From: Vannielia litorea
Lineage (GTDB): Bacteria > Pseudomonadota > Alphaproteobacteria > Rhodobacterales > Rhodobacteraceae
Reading direction: 5' to 3'
Assembly (NCBI RefSeq): GCF_900142295.1
Contig: NZ_FSRL01000001.1
Span: 3,100,001 to 3,164,000, forward strand
Length of the DNA: 64,000 nucleotides
This document shows, piece after piece, positions 26,609-34,602 of this stretch. Numbering within the stretch: position 1 is the first letter of the stretch; every line of letters starts with the position of its first letter. The translations under genes and the position numbers were made by a program. The notes beneath the pieces were generated by a model. It searched no databases. It saw only the letters and a program-made list of their open reading frames with translations, and was not told the DNA's origin.

Positions 26609-26734
26609 TCAGCCCTGACGGGCCTTGTAGCGGCGCTGGGTCTTGTTGATGACGTAGACACGGCCTTTACGGCGGACCACGCGGCAATCCCGGTGCCGGT
26701 TTTTCAGCGAGCGGAGCGAGTTGCGAACTTTCAT
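26609..26734 (-). CDS. rpmJ: 50S ribosomal protein L36 (41-residue form)
   Basis: This small protein of the large ribosomal subunit reads [17 protein letters not shown] at its start and RRYKARQG at its end, with 41 residues in total. The residue count and the lack of the four zinc-binding cysteines fit the zinc-free paralogous L36 type. AGAGGAAAGAGACG precedes the ATG. It is monocistronic, with a strong terminator after it and the tRNA-Val gene 79 bases upstream on the same strand. Confidence 0.93.
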   Translation of the reverse strand: MKVRNSLRSLKNRHRDCRVVRRKGRVYVINKTQRRYKARQG

Positions 26735-26813
26735 CGTCTCTTTCCTCTCTTGCGGCCCCTAACGCGGCAGTTGGGTGCCAAGTTCAACATGACCCTGGAA
26801 GGGTCGGCTCATA

Positions 26814-26888
26814 TGGTGGGCGATACTGGGATCGAACCAGTGACCCCTTCGATGTCAACGAAGTGCTCTACCGCTGAGCTAATCGCCC
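26814..26888 (-). tRNA. tRNA-Val (anticodon GAC)
   Basis: Read on the minus strand, the acceptor stem GGGCGAT pairs with ATCGCCC. The D-arm has GCTCAGCGGTAGAGC, the anticodon arm has CTTCG-TTGACAT-CGAAG with GAC at the centre, and the T-arm has GGTTCGATCCC. CCA is encoded at the 3-prime end (26814-26816 on plus is TGG). A length of 75 bases is normal. Confidence 0.95.
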
Positions 26889-27022
26889 TGTCCTCCTCGA
26901 ATCGCCCCGTTCTCAAAGCAAAAGACGCGGGGCGGTCCGCGTCGGTGCGGTGCGTATAAAGTGAAGCCGCGCATGGTTCAAGGGCTTTTGGCATGGCTTG
27001 CTTTGAAGCTATAGTCGCGGCC

Positions 27023-27913
27023 ATGAACGAGAGCCAGGCAAGGGCATACCGGATCGAGCGGCCGCGCGTGCGGACGACCGGCGCGGTGTTTGCCTCGCCG
27101 CACTCGGGCAGCGAGTATCCCTGGGCCTTCCTGCGGGCCTCCGTGCTCGACGAACGCAGCATCCGCAGCTCCGAAGACGCCTTTGTGGACGAGCTTTTCG
27201 GCACCGCGCCCCAGCATGGCGCCGTGCTGCTGGCCGCCTCGGCCCCGCGCGCCTACATCGACCTGAACCGCTCGGCCGACGAGCTCGACCCGGCGCTCAT
27301 CAGCGGCGTGGCCACGGTGACGCACAATCCGCGCGTCAGCTCGGGGCTGGGGGTGATTCCGCGCGTCGTGGCGGGCGGGCGGGCGATCTACCGGGGCAAG
27401 ATCACGCTCGACGAGGCCCGCGCGCGCATTGCCGAGGTCTGGCGCCCCTATCACCGCGCCCTGCAACACGAGATCGACGAGGCGCGCGCCGAGTTCGGCC
27501 GGGCGATCCTGATCGACTGCCATTCGATGCCGCATGAGGCGATCGACGCCGCCGGCAGCCGCAAGGGCCGGGGCGCGGCGGCGCGTGTGCCCGAGATCGT
27601 GCTGGGCGATCGTTTTGGCGCGGCCTGCGGCGGCGAGGTGATGGACCACGTGGAGGCAGCCTTTGCCCGCGCCGGCTTTCGGGTTGCCCGCAACGCCCCC
27701 TTCGCCGGGGCCTATGTGGCGCAGAGCTATGGCCGCCCGGCCCGGGGCCAGCATGCGGTGCAGGTCGAGATCGACCGCGCGCTCTACATGGACGAGGCCA
27801 CCATCACGCGCGGCCCGCAGTTCGGCGAGATCCGGGCGCGGCTGGGCGAGGTGATCGCCGAGATCGCGGAGATCGGGCGCGGCGCCGCGTCAATGCCGCT
27901 GGCCGCCGAATAG
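27023..27913 (+). CDS. N-formylglutamate amidohydrolase family protein
   Basis: The 296-residue enzyme belongs to the family that hydrolyses N-formylglutamate, the last step of one route of histidine degradation. PHSGSEYP near 24, DLNRS near 80, LIDCHSMPH near 158 and QVEIDRALYMDE near 250 are the usual metal and substrate motifs. The ATG at 27023 (MNESQARAYRIERPR) is preferred. A start at 26993 adds ten residues of doubtful value. No hut gene is next to it, so the exact substrate is inferred from family only. Confidence 0.85.
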   Translation: MNESQARAYRIERPRVRTTGAVFASPHSGSEYPWAFLRASVLDERSIRSSEDAFVDELFGTAPQHGAVLLAASAPRAYIDLNRSADELDPALISGVATVTHNPRVSSGLGVIPRVVAGGRAIYRGKITLDEARARIAEVWRPYHRALQHEIDEARAEFGRAILIDCHSMPHEAIDAAGSRKGRGAAARVPEIVLGDRFGAACGGEVMDHVEAAFARAGFRVARNAPFAGAYVAQSYGRPARGQHAVQVEIDRALYMDEATITRGPQFGEIRARLGEVIAEIAEIGRGAASMPLAAE

Positions 27914-28000
27914 GCCGCTCCCCCTGTCCGAACGTGACGTAAGGTTTGACGCGGGCCCGCACGGGCGCATCCTGAAGCCCGGCAGGCAGGGGAGGTTCGG

Positions 28001-28432
28001 ATGCTGACACGAGATGAGGCGCAGGCGATTCTCGATGCGCAACCGTTCTCCCGGCTGGTCGGCGCGGAGCTCGAGAGCTTTGGAGAGGGCCGCTGCGTTG
28101 TAGAGGCGCCCTTCCGCGAAGAGCTGAAACAGCACATGGGGATCGCCCATGGCGGCGTGATCGCCACCCTCGCCGACATGGCGCTGACCTTCGCCGGCGG
28201 CACGGTGCTGGGGCCGGTGATCACCTCGGAGATCAAGATCAACTACATCCGCCCCGCCGCGGGAGACCGCCTGATCGCGCGGGGCGAGGTGGTGGGCCAT
28301 GGCCGCCGGCAGGCGGTGACGCGCTGCGACATCTTCTCGGTGACGGACGGAGAGGAAAAGCTCTGCGCCGCCGCGCAGGGCACCATCGTGAAGGTCGAGG
28401 GCCAGGCGCGCTCCTCCGGCCCCTCTACCTGA
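28001..28432 (+). CDS. PaaI-like hotdog thioesterase
   Basis: The 143-residue protein has the hotdog fold of small acyl-CoA thioesterases. MGIAHGGVIATLADMAL near 46-62 is the active-site helix with the usual HGG motif, and SEIKINYIRPAAGDRLIARGEV forms the central strands. Such enzymes release CoA from aryl- or acyl-CoA. The gene starts 87 bp after the formylglutamate gene and overlaps the convergent dinB by 8 bp. The substrate is not determined by the sequence. Confidence 0.85.
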   Translation: MLTRDEAQAILDAQPFSRLVGAELESFGEGRCVVEAPFREELKQHMGIAHGGVIATLADMALTFAGGTVLGPVITSEIKINYIRPAAGDRLIARGEVVGHGRRQAVTRCDIFSVTDGEEKLCAAAQGTIVKVEGQARSSGPST

Positions 28433-29678
28433 GCGCCCTGCCCTTCAGGATGGCATCCTTGCCGAAGCGGGCGCGGATCGTGTCGGTCGCCCGCTCCGCC
28501 CTGGCGCGGGCGCCTGCGCCGGGATCGAGCAGATCGCCCGAGAGGTCGGCGGCGGCCTCCGGCGCGAGGTCGGAGAGGCCCACGCCGATGAGGCGGAAGG
28601 GGCCGTCGCTCCCGGCATGGTCGAAGAGCTCGCGGGCGGTGCGGTAGATCCTGTCGGCGATCTGGGTCGGCTCGCGCAGGGTGGTGCGGCGGGTCAGCAG
28701 CTTGAACCTGGCCGTCTTCAGCTTGAGCGTGACCGTGCGCCCCGAGAGCTCCTTGGCCTTGGCGCGGGCCGAGACCTTCTCGGCAAGGCGCCAGATGTGG
28801 CCGTCGAGAATGTCGGCGCTGGCGGTGTCTTCGAAGAAGGTGGTTTCGTTGCTGATGCTCTTGAGGCCCGAGTCGCGGCTCACCCGGCGGCTGTCCTGCC
28901 CCCGCGCGAGATGCCAGAGCCGCGCGCCCGAGGCGCCGAAACGGGCGGCCAGCTCCTTCTGCTCCCAGCGGCGCAGGTCGGCGAAGGTGCGGATGCCCGC
29001 GCCCTCGAGCGCGGCCTGAAACGCCTGCCCGACGCCCCAGATCATCCGCACCGGCTTGTCGCGCAGGAACGCCTCGGTCTCCGCCACCCCGATCACCGAA
29101 AAGCCCTGCGGCTTGTCGAGGTCCGACGCGATCTTGGCGAGAAACTTGTTGTGGCTGAGCCCGATGGAGCCGGTGACGCCCAGCTCGGTCTTCATCCGTT
29201 TCACCAGCCCGGCGAGCATCACCGCCGGCGGCTGGCCATGCAGGCGCGCGGTGCCGGTGAGATCCATGAAGGCTTCATCCAGCGAGAGCGGCTCGATGGA
29301 GGGCGTCAGATCCTCCATCATCGCGCGGATCTGGCGCGAGACCTCGACATAGACCTCCATCCGCGGCTTCACCACCACCGCCTCGGGGCAGAGCTTGAGC
29401 GCCTGGAACATCGGCATGGCCGAGCGCACGCCCTTGATCCGGGCGATGTAGCAGGCGGTCGAGACCACCCCGCGCCGGCCGCCGCCGATGATGACGGGCT
29501 TTGCCGCCAGCTCCGGGTTGTCGCGCTTTTCGACCGAGGCATAGAAGGCGTCGCAATCCATGTGGGCGATGGAAAGGCTGAAAAGCTCGGGGTGCGCGAT
29601 CACGCGCGGCGACCGGCAGGCGGGGCAGCGGACGCCGTTTTCGAACGGGGTCAGGCAGTCGCGGCAGAGGGCGGGCAT
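28425..29678 (-). CDS. dinB: DNA polymerase IV (translesion Y-family polymerase)
   Basis: This error-prone polymerase copies damaged DNA. Its palm and catalytic residues appear in HMDCDAFYASVEKRDNPELA near 33-52 and in SLDEAFMDLTG near 130. It carries an N-terminal four-cysteine knuckle (CRDCLTPFENGVRCPACRS) not present in E. coli DinB but seen in alphaproteobacterial homologues. The GTG at 29690 would add four residues, and the ATG at 29678 is preferred. It overlaps the thioesterase gene at the 3-prime end. No LexA-like box is evident in the short upstream region. Confidence 0.9.
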   Translation of the reverse strand: MPALCRDCLTPFENGVRCPACRSPRVIAHPELFSLSIAHMDCDAFYASVEKRDNPELAAKPVIIGGGRRGVVSTACYIARIKGVRSAMPMFQALKLCPEAVVVKPRMEVYVEVSRQIRAMMEDLTPSIEPLSLDEAFMDLTGTARLHGQPPAVMLAGLVKRMKTELGVTGSIGLSHNKFLAKIASDLDKPQGFSVIGVAETEAFLRDKPVRMIWGVGQAFQAALEGAGIRTFADLRRWEQKELAARFGASGARLWHLARGQDSRRVSRDSGLKSISNETTFFEDTASADILDGHIWRLAEKVSARAKAKELSGRTVTLKLKTARFKLLTRRTTLREPTQIADRIYRTARELFDHAGSDGPFRLIGVGLSDLAPEAAADLSGDLLDPGAGARARAERATDTIRARFGKDAILKGRALR

Positions 29679-29844
29679 GGTTTGTGGCACTCGTCAGGCG
29701 CCCGCATGGTAGCGCCGCGGCGGCGCGTGTCCAAGCGGTCACGCTCTGCCCGGCGACGGGGGGCTATGTCGAAAAACACTTCAAAACGGCGTGAGCGATC
29801 CACATATGTGGAGAGGCAGGGGCAGTTTTTTACAGGATTTGGGC

Positions 29845-30738
29845 ATGAACTTCATGGATTTCCTTCCGAGCGTCGGCGGCGGCACCATCGTGGTCGGCCT
29901 CCTCGCGCTCTTCGTCATCATCTCGATCTTCCTCGGCGTGCGGGTCGTTCCGCAGTCGGAGAAATACGTGGTCGAGCGGTTCGGGCGCCTGAAATCGGTG
30001 CTTGGACCGGGCATCAACCTGATCGTCCCCTTCATCGACCGGGTGCGGCACAAGATTTCGATCCTCGAGCGGCAGCTGCCGAACTCCAGCCAGGACGCGA
30101 TCACCGCCGACAACGTGCTGGTGCAGGTCGAGACCTCGGTGTTCTACCGGATTCTCCAGCCGGAAAAGACGGTCTACCGGATCCGCGACGTGGACGGCGC
30201 CATTGCCACCACCGTGGCCGGTATCGTCCGCTCCGAGATCGGCAAGATGGAGCTGGACGAGGTGCAATCGAACCGCTCCGCGCTGATCGCCTCGATCAAG
30301 AGCCTGGTCGAGAGCGCGGTGGATGACTGGGGCATCGAGGTGACCCGCGCCGAGATTCTCGATGTGAACCTCGACCAGCAGACCCGCCAGGCGATGCTGC
30401 AGCAGCTCAACGCCGAGCGCGCCCGCCGGGCGCAGGTGACCGAGGCCGAGGGCAAGCGGCGCGCGGTGGAGCTTGCCGCCGACGCCGACCTCTACGCCGC
30501 CGAGCAGAAGGCCAAGGCCCGCCGGGTGCAGGCCGATGCCGAGGCCTATGCCACCGGCGTGGTGGCTGCGGCGATTGCCGACAACGGGCTGGAGGCGGCG
30601 CAATACCAGATCGCCCTGAAGCAGGTGGAGAGCCTGGTGGCGCTGGGCGAGGGTGACGGCAAGCAGACGATCATCGTGCCGTCCGACGCGATCCAGGCCT
30701 TCGGCAACGCCTTCAAGATGCTGCGGGGTGGCGCGTGA
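29845..30738 (+). CDS. SPFH/Band 7 membrane protein (stomatin/QmcA-like)
   Basis: A single N-terminal membrane helix (GGTIVVGLLALFVIISIFLGVRVV, residues about 10-33) anchors a Band 7 domain (VVPQSEKYVVERFGRLKSVLGPGIN, IDRVRHKISILERQL). A long coiled-coil region (QLNAERARRAQVTEAEGKRRAVELAADADLYAAEQKAKAR) follows. The start at 29845 (MNFMDFLPS) is preferred over 29791, because AGGATTTGGGC precedes it. It is coupled to the NfeD-like gene, whose ATG overlaps its stop. The SPFH-NfeD pair is a conserved bacterial lipid-raft-associated unit. Confidence 0.9.
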   Translation: MNFMDFLPSVGGGTIVVGLLALFVIISIFLGVRVVPQSEKYVVERFGRLKSVLGPGINLIVPFIDRVRHKISILERQLPNSSQDAITADNVLVQVETSVFYRILQPEKTVYRIRDVDGAIATTVAGIVRSEIGKMELDEVQSNRSALIASIKSLVESAVDDWGIEVTRAEILDVNLDQQTRQAMLQQLNAERARRAQVTEAEGKRRAVELAADADLYAAEQKAKARRVQADAEAYATGVVAAAIADNGLEAAQYQIALKQVESLVALGEGDGKQTIIVPSDAIQAFGNAFKMLRGGA

Positions 30739-31019
30739 TGGCAGAGTTCTTCACCACCTGGTGGGCCTGGCTCGCGCTGGCCGTGGTGCTGGCGATCCTC
30801 GAGCTCTTCGCCCCCGGCTTCATCTTCGTGGGCTTCGCCATCGGCGCGGCGATCACCGGCGTGCTGCTGGCCCTGGGCATCAGCTTTGGCGGCAGCCTCG
30901 CCTGGCTGGCGCTGTTCTTCGCCGTGGTCTCCGTGGTGGCCTGGGTGGTCTGCTACAAGACCTTCGGCGGCAAGGGCCGCCAGGTGCAGACCTTCGACGA
31001 GGACATCAACGAGGGCTGA
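30738..31019 (+). CDS. NfeD-like short membrane protein
   Basis: The 93-residue product has two membrane helices (WWAWLALAVVLAILELFAPGFIFVGFAIGAAITGVLLALGI and LAWLALFFAVVSVVAWVVCYKTF). It is the short NfeD type without a C-terminal OB domain. The ATG at 30738 overlaps the stop of the Band 7 gene (TGATG). GTG at 30735 is possible. It partners the SPFH protein and probably acts with it in the inner membrane. A bidirectional terminator follows. Confidence 0.85.
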   Translation: MAEFFTTWWAWLALAVVLAILELFAPGFIFVGFAIGAAITGVLLALGISFGGSLAWLALFFAVVSVVAWVVCYKTFGGKGRQVQTFDEDINEG

Positions 31020-31042
31020 GCTGCGCCCGAAGCGACAAAACG

Positions 31043-31069
31043 AAAAGCCGCCCTCCGGGGCGGCTTTTT
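31043..31069. terminator. Bidirectional Rho-independent terminator between nfeD and pyrF
   Basis: AAGCCGCCC (31045-31053) pairs with GGGCGGCTT (31058-31066) around a TCCG loop. On plus a T-run follows, and on minus a short T-run results from the A-run at 31043-31046. It ends the SPFH/nfeD transcript and pyrF transcription from the other side. Confidence 0.85.
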
Positions 31070-31085
31070 GCTTGGGCCATCTGGC

Positions 31086-31817
31086 TCAGGGCAGTTCGGA
31101 GACGATGGCGCGGGCGGCGGCATCCGGGTCTGCCGCCTGCCATACCGGGCGGCCCACCACGATGTGGTCGGCCCCCTGCTCCACGGCGTAGGCCGGCGTG
31201 GCGATGCGCTTCTGGTCGCCCTTGGCGCTGCCCTCGGGCCGTACGCCGGGAGTGACGATGAGCTTGCCCGCCGCGCTCGGCAGCGCCCGGATCGCTGCCG
31301 CCTCATGCGGCGAGGCGATCACCCCGTCGGCCCCGGCCTCGAAGGCCCGCGCCGCGCGCTCGGTGACGATCTCGGCCACATCGCCCGCTCGGATCAGCCC
31401 GGCATCGAGATCGGCCCGGTCGAGCGAGGTGAGGATGGTCACGGCGAGGATCTTCAGCTCGGTGCCGCCCTTGCCCTCCTGCGCCGCGCGCACCACATGC
31501 GGGTCGCCGTGGACGGTGAGGAAATCGAGCTCGAACTGGGCGATCCCGCGCACGGCGGCCTCCACCGTCGCGCCGATGTCGAAGAGCTTCATGTCGAGGA
31601 AGATGCGTTTGCCGTGCTCCTGCTTCAGCTCGTTGGCCAGGGCCATGCCGCCGCCGCAGAGCATGCCCAGCCCGATCTTGTAGAAGCTCACCGCCGCGTT
31701 CAGCCGCCCGGCCAGCTCCAGCCCCTGCACCGCGTTGGGCACGTCGAGCGCCACGATCAGGCGGTCGTCGGGCAGGCGGTTGTGGGCCGTGGCGGCATTG
31801 GCGGTCGCGGTGTGCAT
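31086..31817 (-). CDS. pyrF: Orotidine 5-phosphate decarboxylase
   Basis: This enzyme makes UMP from OMP in pyrimidine biosynthesis. The 243-residue TIM-barrel protein shows RLIVALDVPN at the N-terminus, FYKIGLGMLCGGG near 54, and the catalytic loop FLDMKLFDIGATV near 78. TPGVRPEGSAKGDQKR near 200 is the phosphate-binding segment. The start MHTATANA at 31817 has AGGAGGCTCCC upstream. It is isolated from other pyr genes, as usual in this group. Confidence 0.94.
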   Translation of the reverse strand: MHTATANAATAHNRLPDDRLIVALDVPNAVQGLELAGRLNAAVSFYKIGLGMLCGGGMALANELKQEHGKRIFLDMKLFDIGATVEAAVRGIAQFELDFLTVHGDPHVVRAAQEGKGGTELKILAVTILTSLDRADLDAGLIRAGDVAEIVTERAARAFEAGADGVIASPHEAAAIRALPSAAGKLIVTPGVRPEGSAKGDQKRIATPAYAVEQGADHIVVGRPVWQAADPDAAARAIVSELP

Positions 31818-31980
31818 GGGAGCCTCCTGAGGATGTTTCCCCTCCCTACGCCCTGCCCCGCTGTCGCGCAAGTTTAGGGCGTTTCGCATGAGGACTTGCA
31901 GCAAGAAGATGGGGCCGGCCACGCGCCCTGTTCATTCTCTTGCTTCAGGTAACCACCAGAACCTCTCTTGGCGGGCGCTC

Positions 31981-34038
31981 TCAGTTCAGCACGCGGATCG
32001 AGGCGCGGGCGGCGCGGCCCTCGGCGTCGATCACGGTGAGCTGCAGAAAGCCCGGCGCGGCCCAGTCGAATTGCGCCTCGCGGTCGCGCAGGCCGGTGGC
32101 GAGCGGTGCGCCGTTGGCCAGCAGGGTGAAGGGCGGGCGGCCGTCGCGGAGCTTGACCACCAGCGCGCCGCCGGTCTCCAGCTCGGCCCCGTCGGGCGGG
32201 TAGGCGAGCTTGGGGGCATCGGGCGCAGTGGTGGAGAGCGCGGCGGAGCGCGAGGCGAAGTTGCGCAGCGGCTGGGGCAGCTCGGGGTTGGAGACCAGCA
32301 ACACCGAGGGCGGCGGCGGGGCGAAGGCCTCGCGCTGGTGCTTCAGGCGGTCGAAGCTGGCAAAGAGCAGCGGGCCGGCGATGCCCGCGCCAAAGGCCCC
32401 CGGCACCGGCGTGCCGTCGGCCCGGCCGATCCAGACGCCCACCACGTGGCGGGCATCGTAGCCCAGCGCCCAGGCGTCGCGGTGGCCGTAGCTGGTGCCG
32501 GTCTTCCAGGCCATCGGGCCGTGCGAGGCGCGTGGCGGCGGCGGGAGCTGCGCGAGGATATGGGTGACCTGCCAGGCCGCCTCGGGCGAGAGCACGCGGC
32601 GCGGCGCGGGGTGCCGCGGGCTCTGCGCGGCGGAGAGCGCGATGCTCTCGCCTCCGCGGGCCAGCGCCGCGTAGAGCTGGGTGAGGTCGTTCAGCGTAAC
32701 GCCGAGGCCGCCCAGCGCCACGGCGAGGCCCGGTCGGCCCTGCGGCAGCTTGGGCTCCATCCCGGCGCGGCGCATGTGCGCCAGCAGCCGCTCGGGCGTC
32801 AGCGCCTCGGTGAGCTGCACCACGGGGATGTTCAGCGATTGCCGCAGCGCCTCGGAGATCCGGATCGTGCCGCGATAGTGGTTGTCGAAGTTCTGCGGCG
32901 CATAGCTGCCGAAGGCCATCGGGCGGTCTTCGATCAGGGTTTCGGGGTGCGCCAGCCCCTGGTCGAAGGCCAGCCCGTAGACCAGCGGTTTCAGCGCCGA
33001 TCCGGGGGAGCGGAAGGCACGGGTCATGTCGACCCAGCCGGCGCGGGTGTCGTCGAGGTAGCCTGCCGAGCCGATCGAGGCGAGGATCTCGCCGGTCTGG
33101 TGGTCGGCCACCACGATGGCGACCGAGATGCTCTCGCCGATCTCGCGGGCGGTCTGCGCGGCGAGCGGCTCCAGCGCGGATTGCAGGCGCTTGTCGATGG
33201 TGGTGGCGTGGCGGGTGCCGATGGGATTGGCGGCCAGCAGCTGATCCGACAGGTGCGGCGCCAGCGCCGGAAAGTCGCGGCGGCGGGCGGGCACCGGGTC
33301 GCGCAGCGCCGCTTCCGCCTCGGCAGGCGACAGCAGGCCCTTGCCTACCATCCGGTCGAGCACACGGCTGCGGGCGGCGCTGGCCGCATCGTTGGCGCGG
33401 TCTGGGCGGCGGCGCTCGGGACTTTGCGGCAGGGCCACCAGCAGCGCGGCCTCGGCGGGGGTCAGGCGGCGCGGCTCCTTGCCGAAATAGGCGAGCGAGG
33501 CGGCGCGGACCCCTTCGAGGTTGCCACCGAAGGGTGCGCGGTTGAGGTAGAGCTCTAGGATCGCCTGCTTGCCCAGCCGCCGCTCCATCGCCAGCGCCAG
33601 CCGGACCTGCCGGATCTTGCCCTCCCACTGGCCGGTGGGCCCGTCTTCAAGGATCCGGGCGACCTGCATGGTGAGCGTGGAGCCGCCCGACACCACCTCG
33701 CCGTGCCACACCGCCTGGGCCACGGCCCGCAGGGTGGCCCGCCAGTCCACGCCCGGATGCGACCGGAAGCGCTTGTCCTCGTAGGCCAGCAGCATGTTCA
33801 CATAGCGCGGGTCGACATCGGCCGGCGTGGCATGCAGCCGCCAGCGCCCATCGGAGACGGTATAGGCCCGCAGCAGGCTGCCGTCGCGGGCCAGCACCTC
33901 GGGCGAGGCCTCGGCCACCAGCGGCGGCAGCACCGTGCCGTCGACCCATTGGTCGAGACTGTCGCGCGCCAGCCCGAGGGCGAAGAGGGCGATGGCCAGG
34001 CCCACCGCCAGCCGCCCGATGAGCCGCTCACGCAACAT
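31981..34038 (-). CDS. pbpC: Penicillin-binding protein 1C (bifunctional transglycosylase/transpeptidase)
   Basis: This inner-membrane peptidoglycan synthase has a transmembrane start (LIGRLAVGLAIALFALGLA). The transglycosylase domain has EDKRFRSHPGVD and GGSTLTMQVARIL. The transpeptidase domain has SPGSALKP with nucleophile Ser347 and Lys350, and KTGTSYG near 495. A BiPBP_C-type beta domain ends it. The 685-residue length is shorter than E. coli PbpC (770). GGAGGGGGC precedes the ATG at 34038. It overlaps the glycolipid-binding gene by 11 bp and lies downstream of an alpha-2-macroglobulin gene, a conserved pairing seen in many Gram-negatives. Confidence 0.94.
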   Translation of the reverse strand: MLRERLIGRLAVGLAIALFALGLARDSLDQWVDGTVLPPLVAEASPEVLARDGSLLRAYTVSDGRWRLHATPADVDPRYVNMLLAYEDKRFRSHPGVDWRATLRAVAQAVWHGEVVSGGSTLTMQVARILEDGPTGQWEGKIRQVRLALAMERRLGKQAILELYLNRAPFGGNLEGVRAASLAYFGKEPRRLTPAEAALLVALPQSPERRRPDRANDAASAARSRVLDRMVGKGLLSPAEAEAALRDPVPARRRDFPALAPHLSDQLLAANPIGTRHATTIDKRLQSALEPLAAQTAREIGESISVAIVVADHQTGEILASIGSAGYLDDTRAGWVDMTRAFRSPGSALKPLVYGLAFDQGLAHPETLIEDRPMAFGSYAPQNFDNHYRGTIRISEALRQSLNIPVVQLTEALTPERLLAHMRRAGMEPKLPQGRPGLAVALGGLGVTLNDLTQLYAALARGGESIALSAAQSPRHPAPRRVLSPEAAWQVTHILAQLPPPPRASHGPMAWKTGTSYGHRDAWALGYDARHVVGVWIGRADGTPVPGAFGAGIAGPLLFASFDRLKHQREAFAPPPPSVLLVSNPELPQPLRNFASRSAALSTTAPDAPKLAYPPDGAELETGGALVVKLRDGRPPFTLLANGAPLATGLRDREAQFDWAAPGFLQLTVIDAEGRAARASIRVLN

Positions 34039-34588
34039 CGACCGCCCCCTCCCAGAGACCGGGATAATGGGTGACAAAGCCCGTGGGGTGCACCGTCAGC
34101 TCGGCCTCGAAGCCCGGCGAGGCATAGGCAAAACGGCCCGCGCCCTTCTGGGTGTAGCGCTGGGGCAGGCGCTCCAGCGTGCCGTCCTGCTCCTCGCGGA
34201 ACCAGGCCGCCGCCACCTCCTCGGTGCCCTCGAAGGCCAGCCGGCGCAGCGGCAGGAGGTTGGTGGCCGGGGTGAAGGCGAGGTCGACATCCACGCAGTC
34301 CTCCAGCGCCGCCGGGCCGTCGCCGAGGCACCAGCCGGTGGGGCCGCGCAGCAACCGCCAGGCCACCTCCTGCCCGCCGATCAGCCCGGTCACATCGGCC
34401 GATTGCGCCTCCCACATGGCGTTGCAGCGCACCAGGTAATCCAGCGCGGTGCGCTGGCCGCCGTGGTCATAGCGGGCGTGGCCGCAAAGCATCCAGCCGC
34501 CCGGTTCCTCGACCAGGCGGCAGGTGTCTTCGCCGGGCCGGTCCAGCCGGCGCCAGCGGGCGGTGGCGTGGGGTTTGCCGTTCTTCAC
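34028..34588 (-). CDS. Putative glycolipid-binding domain protein
   Basis: The 186-residue product resembles the Glycolipid_bind (DUF1089) family, structurally a beta-barrel that may bind glycolipids or long-chain molecules. WRRLDRPGEDTCRL, YLVRCNAMW, DVDLAFTPATNLLPLRRL and GLWEGAVDVA are typical blocks. It has no signal peptide. It lies between the alpha-2-macroglobulin gene (14 bp upstream) and pbpC (11-bp overlap), an insertion in this operon that I do not expect in other groups. The link to wall maintenance is inferred. Confidence 0.75.
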   Translation of the reverse strand: MKNGKPHATARWRRLDRPGEDTCRLVEEPGGWMLCGHARYDHGGQRTALDYLVRCNAMWEAQSADVTGLIGGQEVAWRLLRGPTGWCLGDGPAALEDCVDVDLAFTPATNLLPLRRLAFEGTEEVAAAWFREEQDGTLERLPQRYTQKGAGRFAYASPGFEAELTVHPTGFVTHYPGLWEGAVDVA

Positions 34589-34602
34589 CGGCGCCCCCGG
34601 CC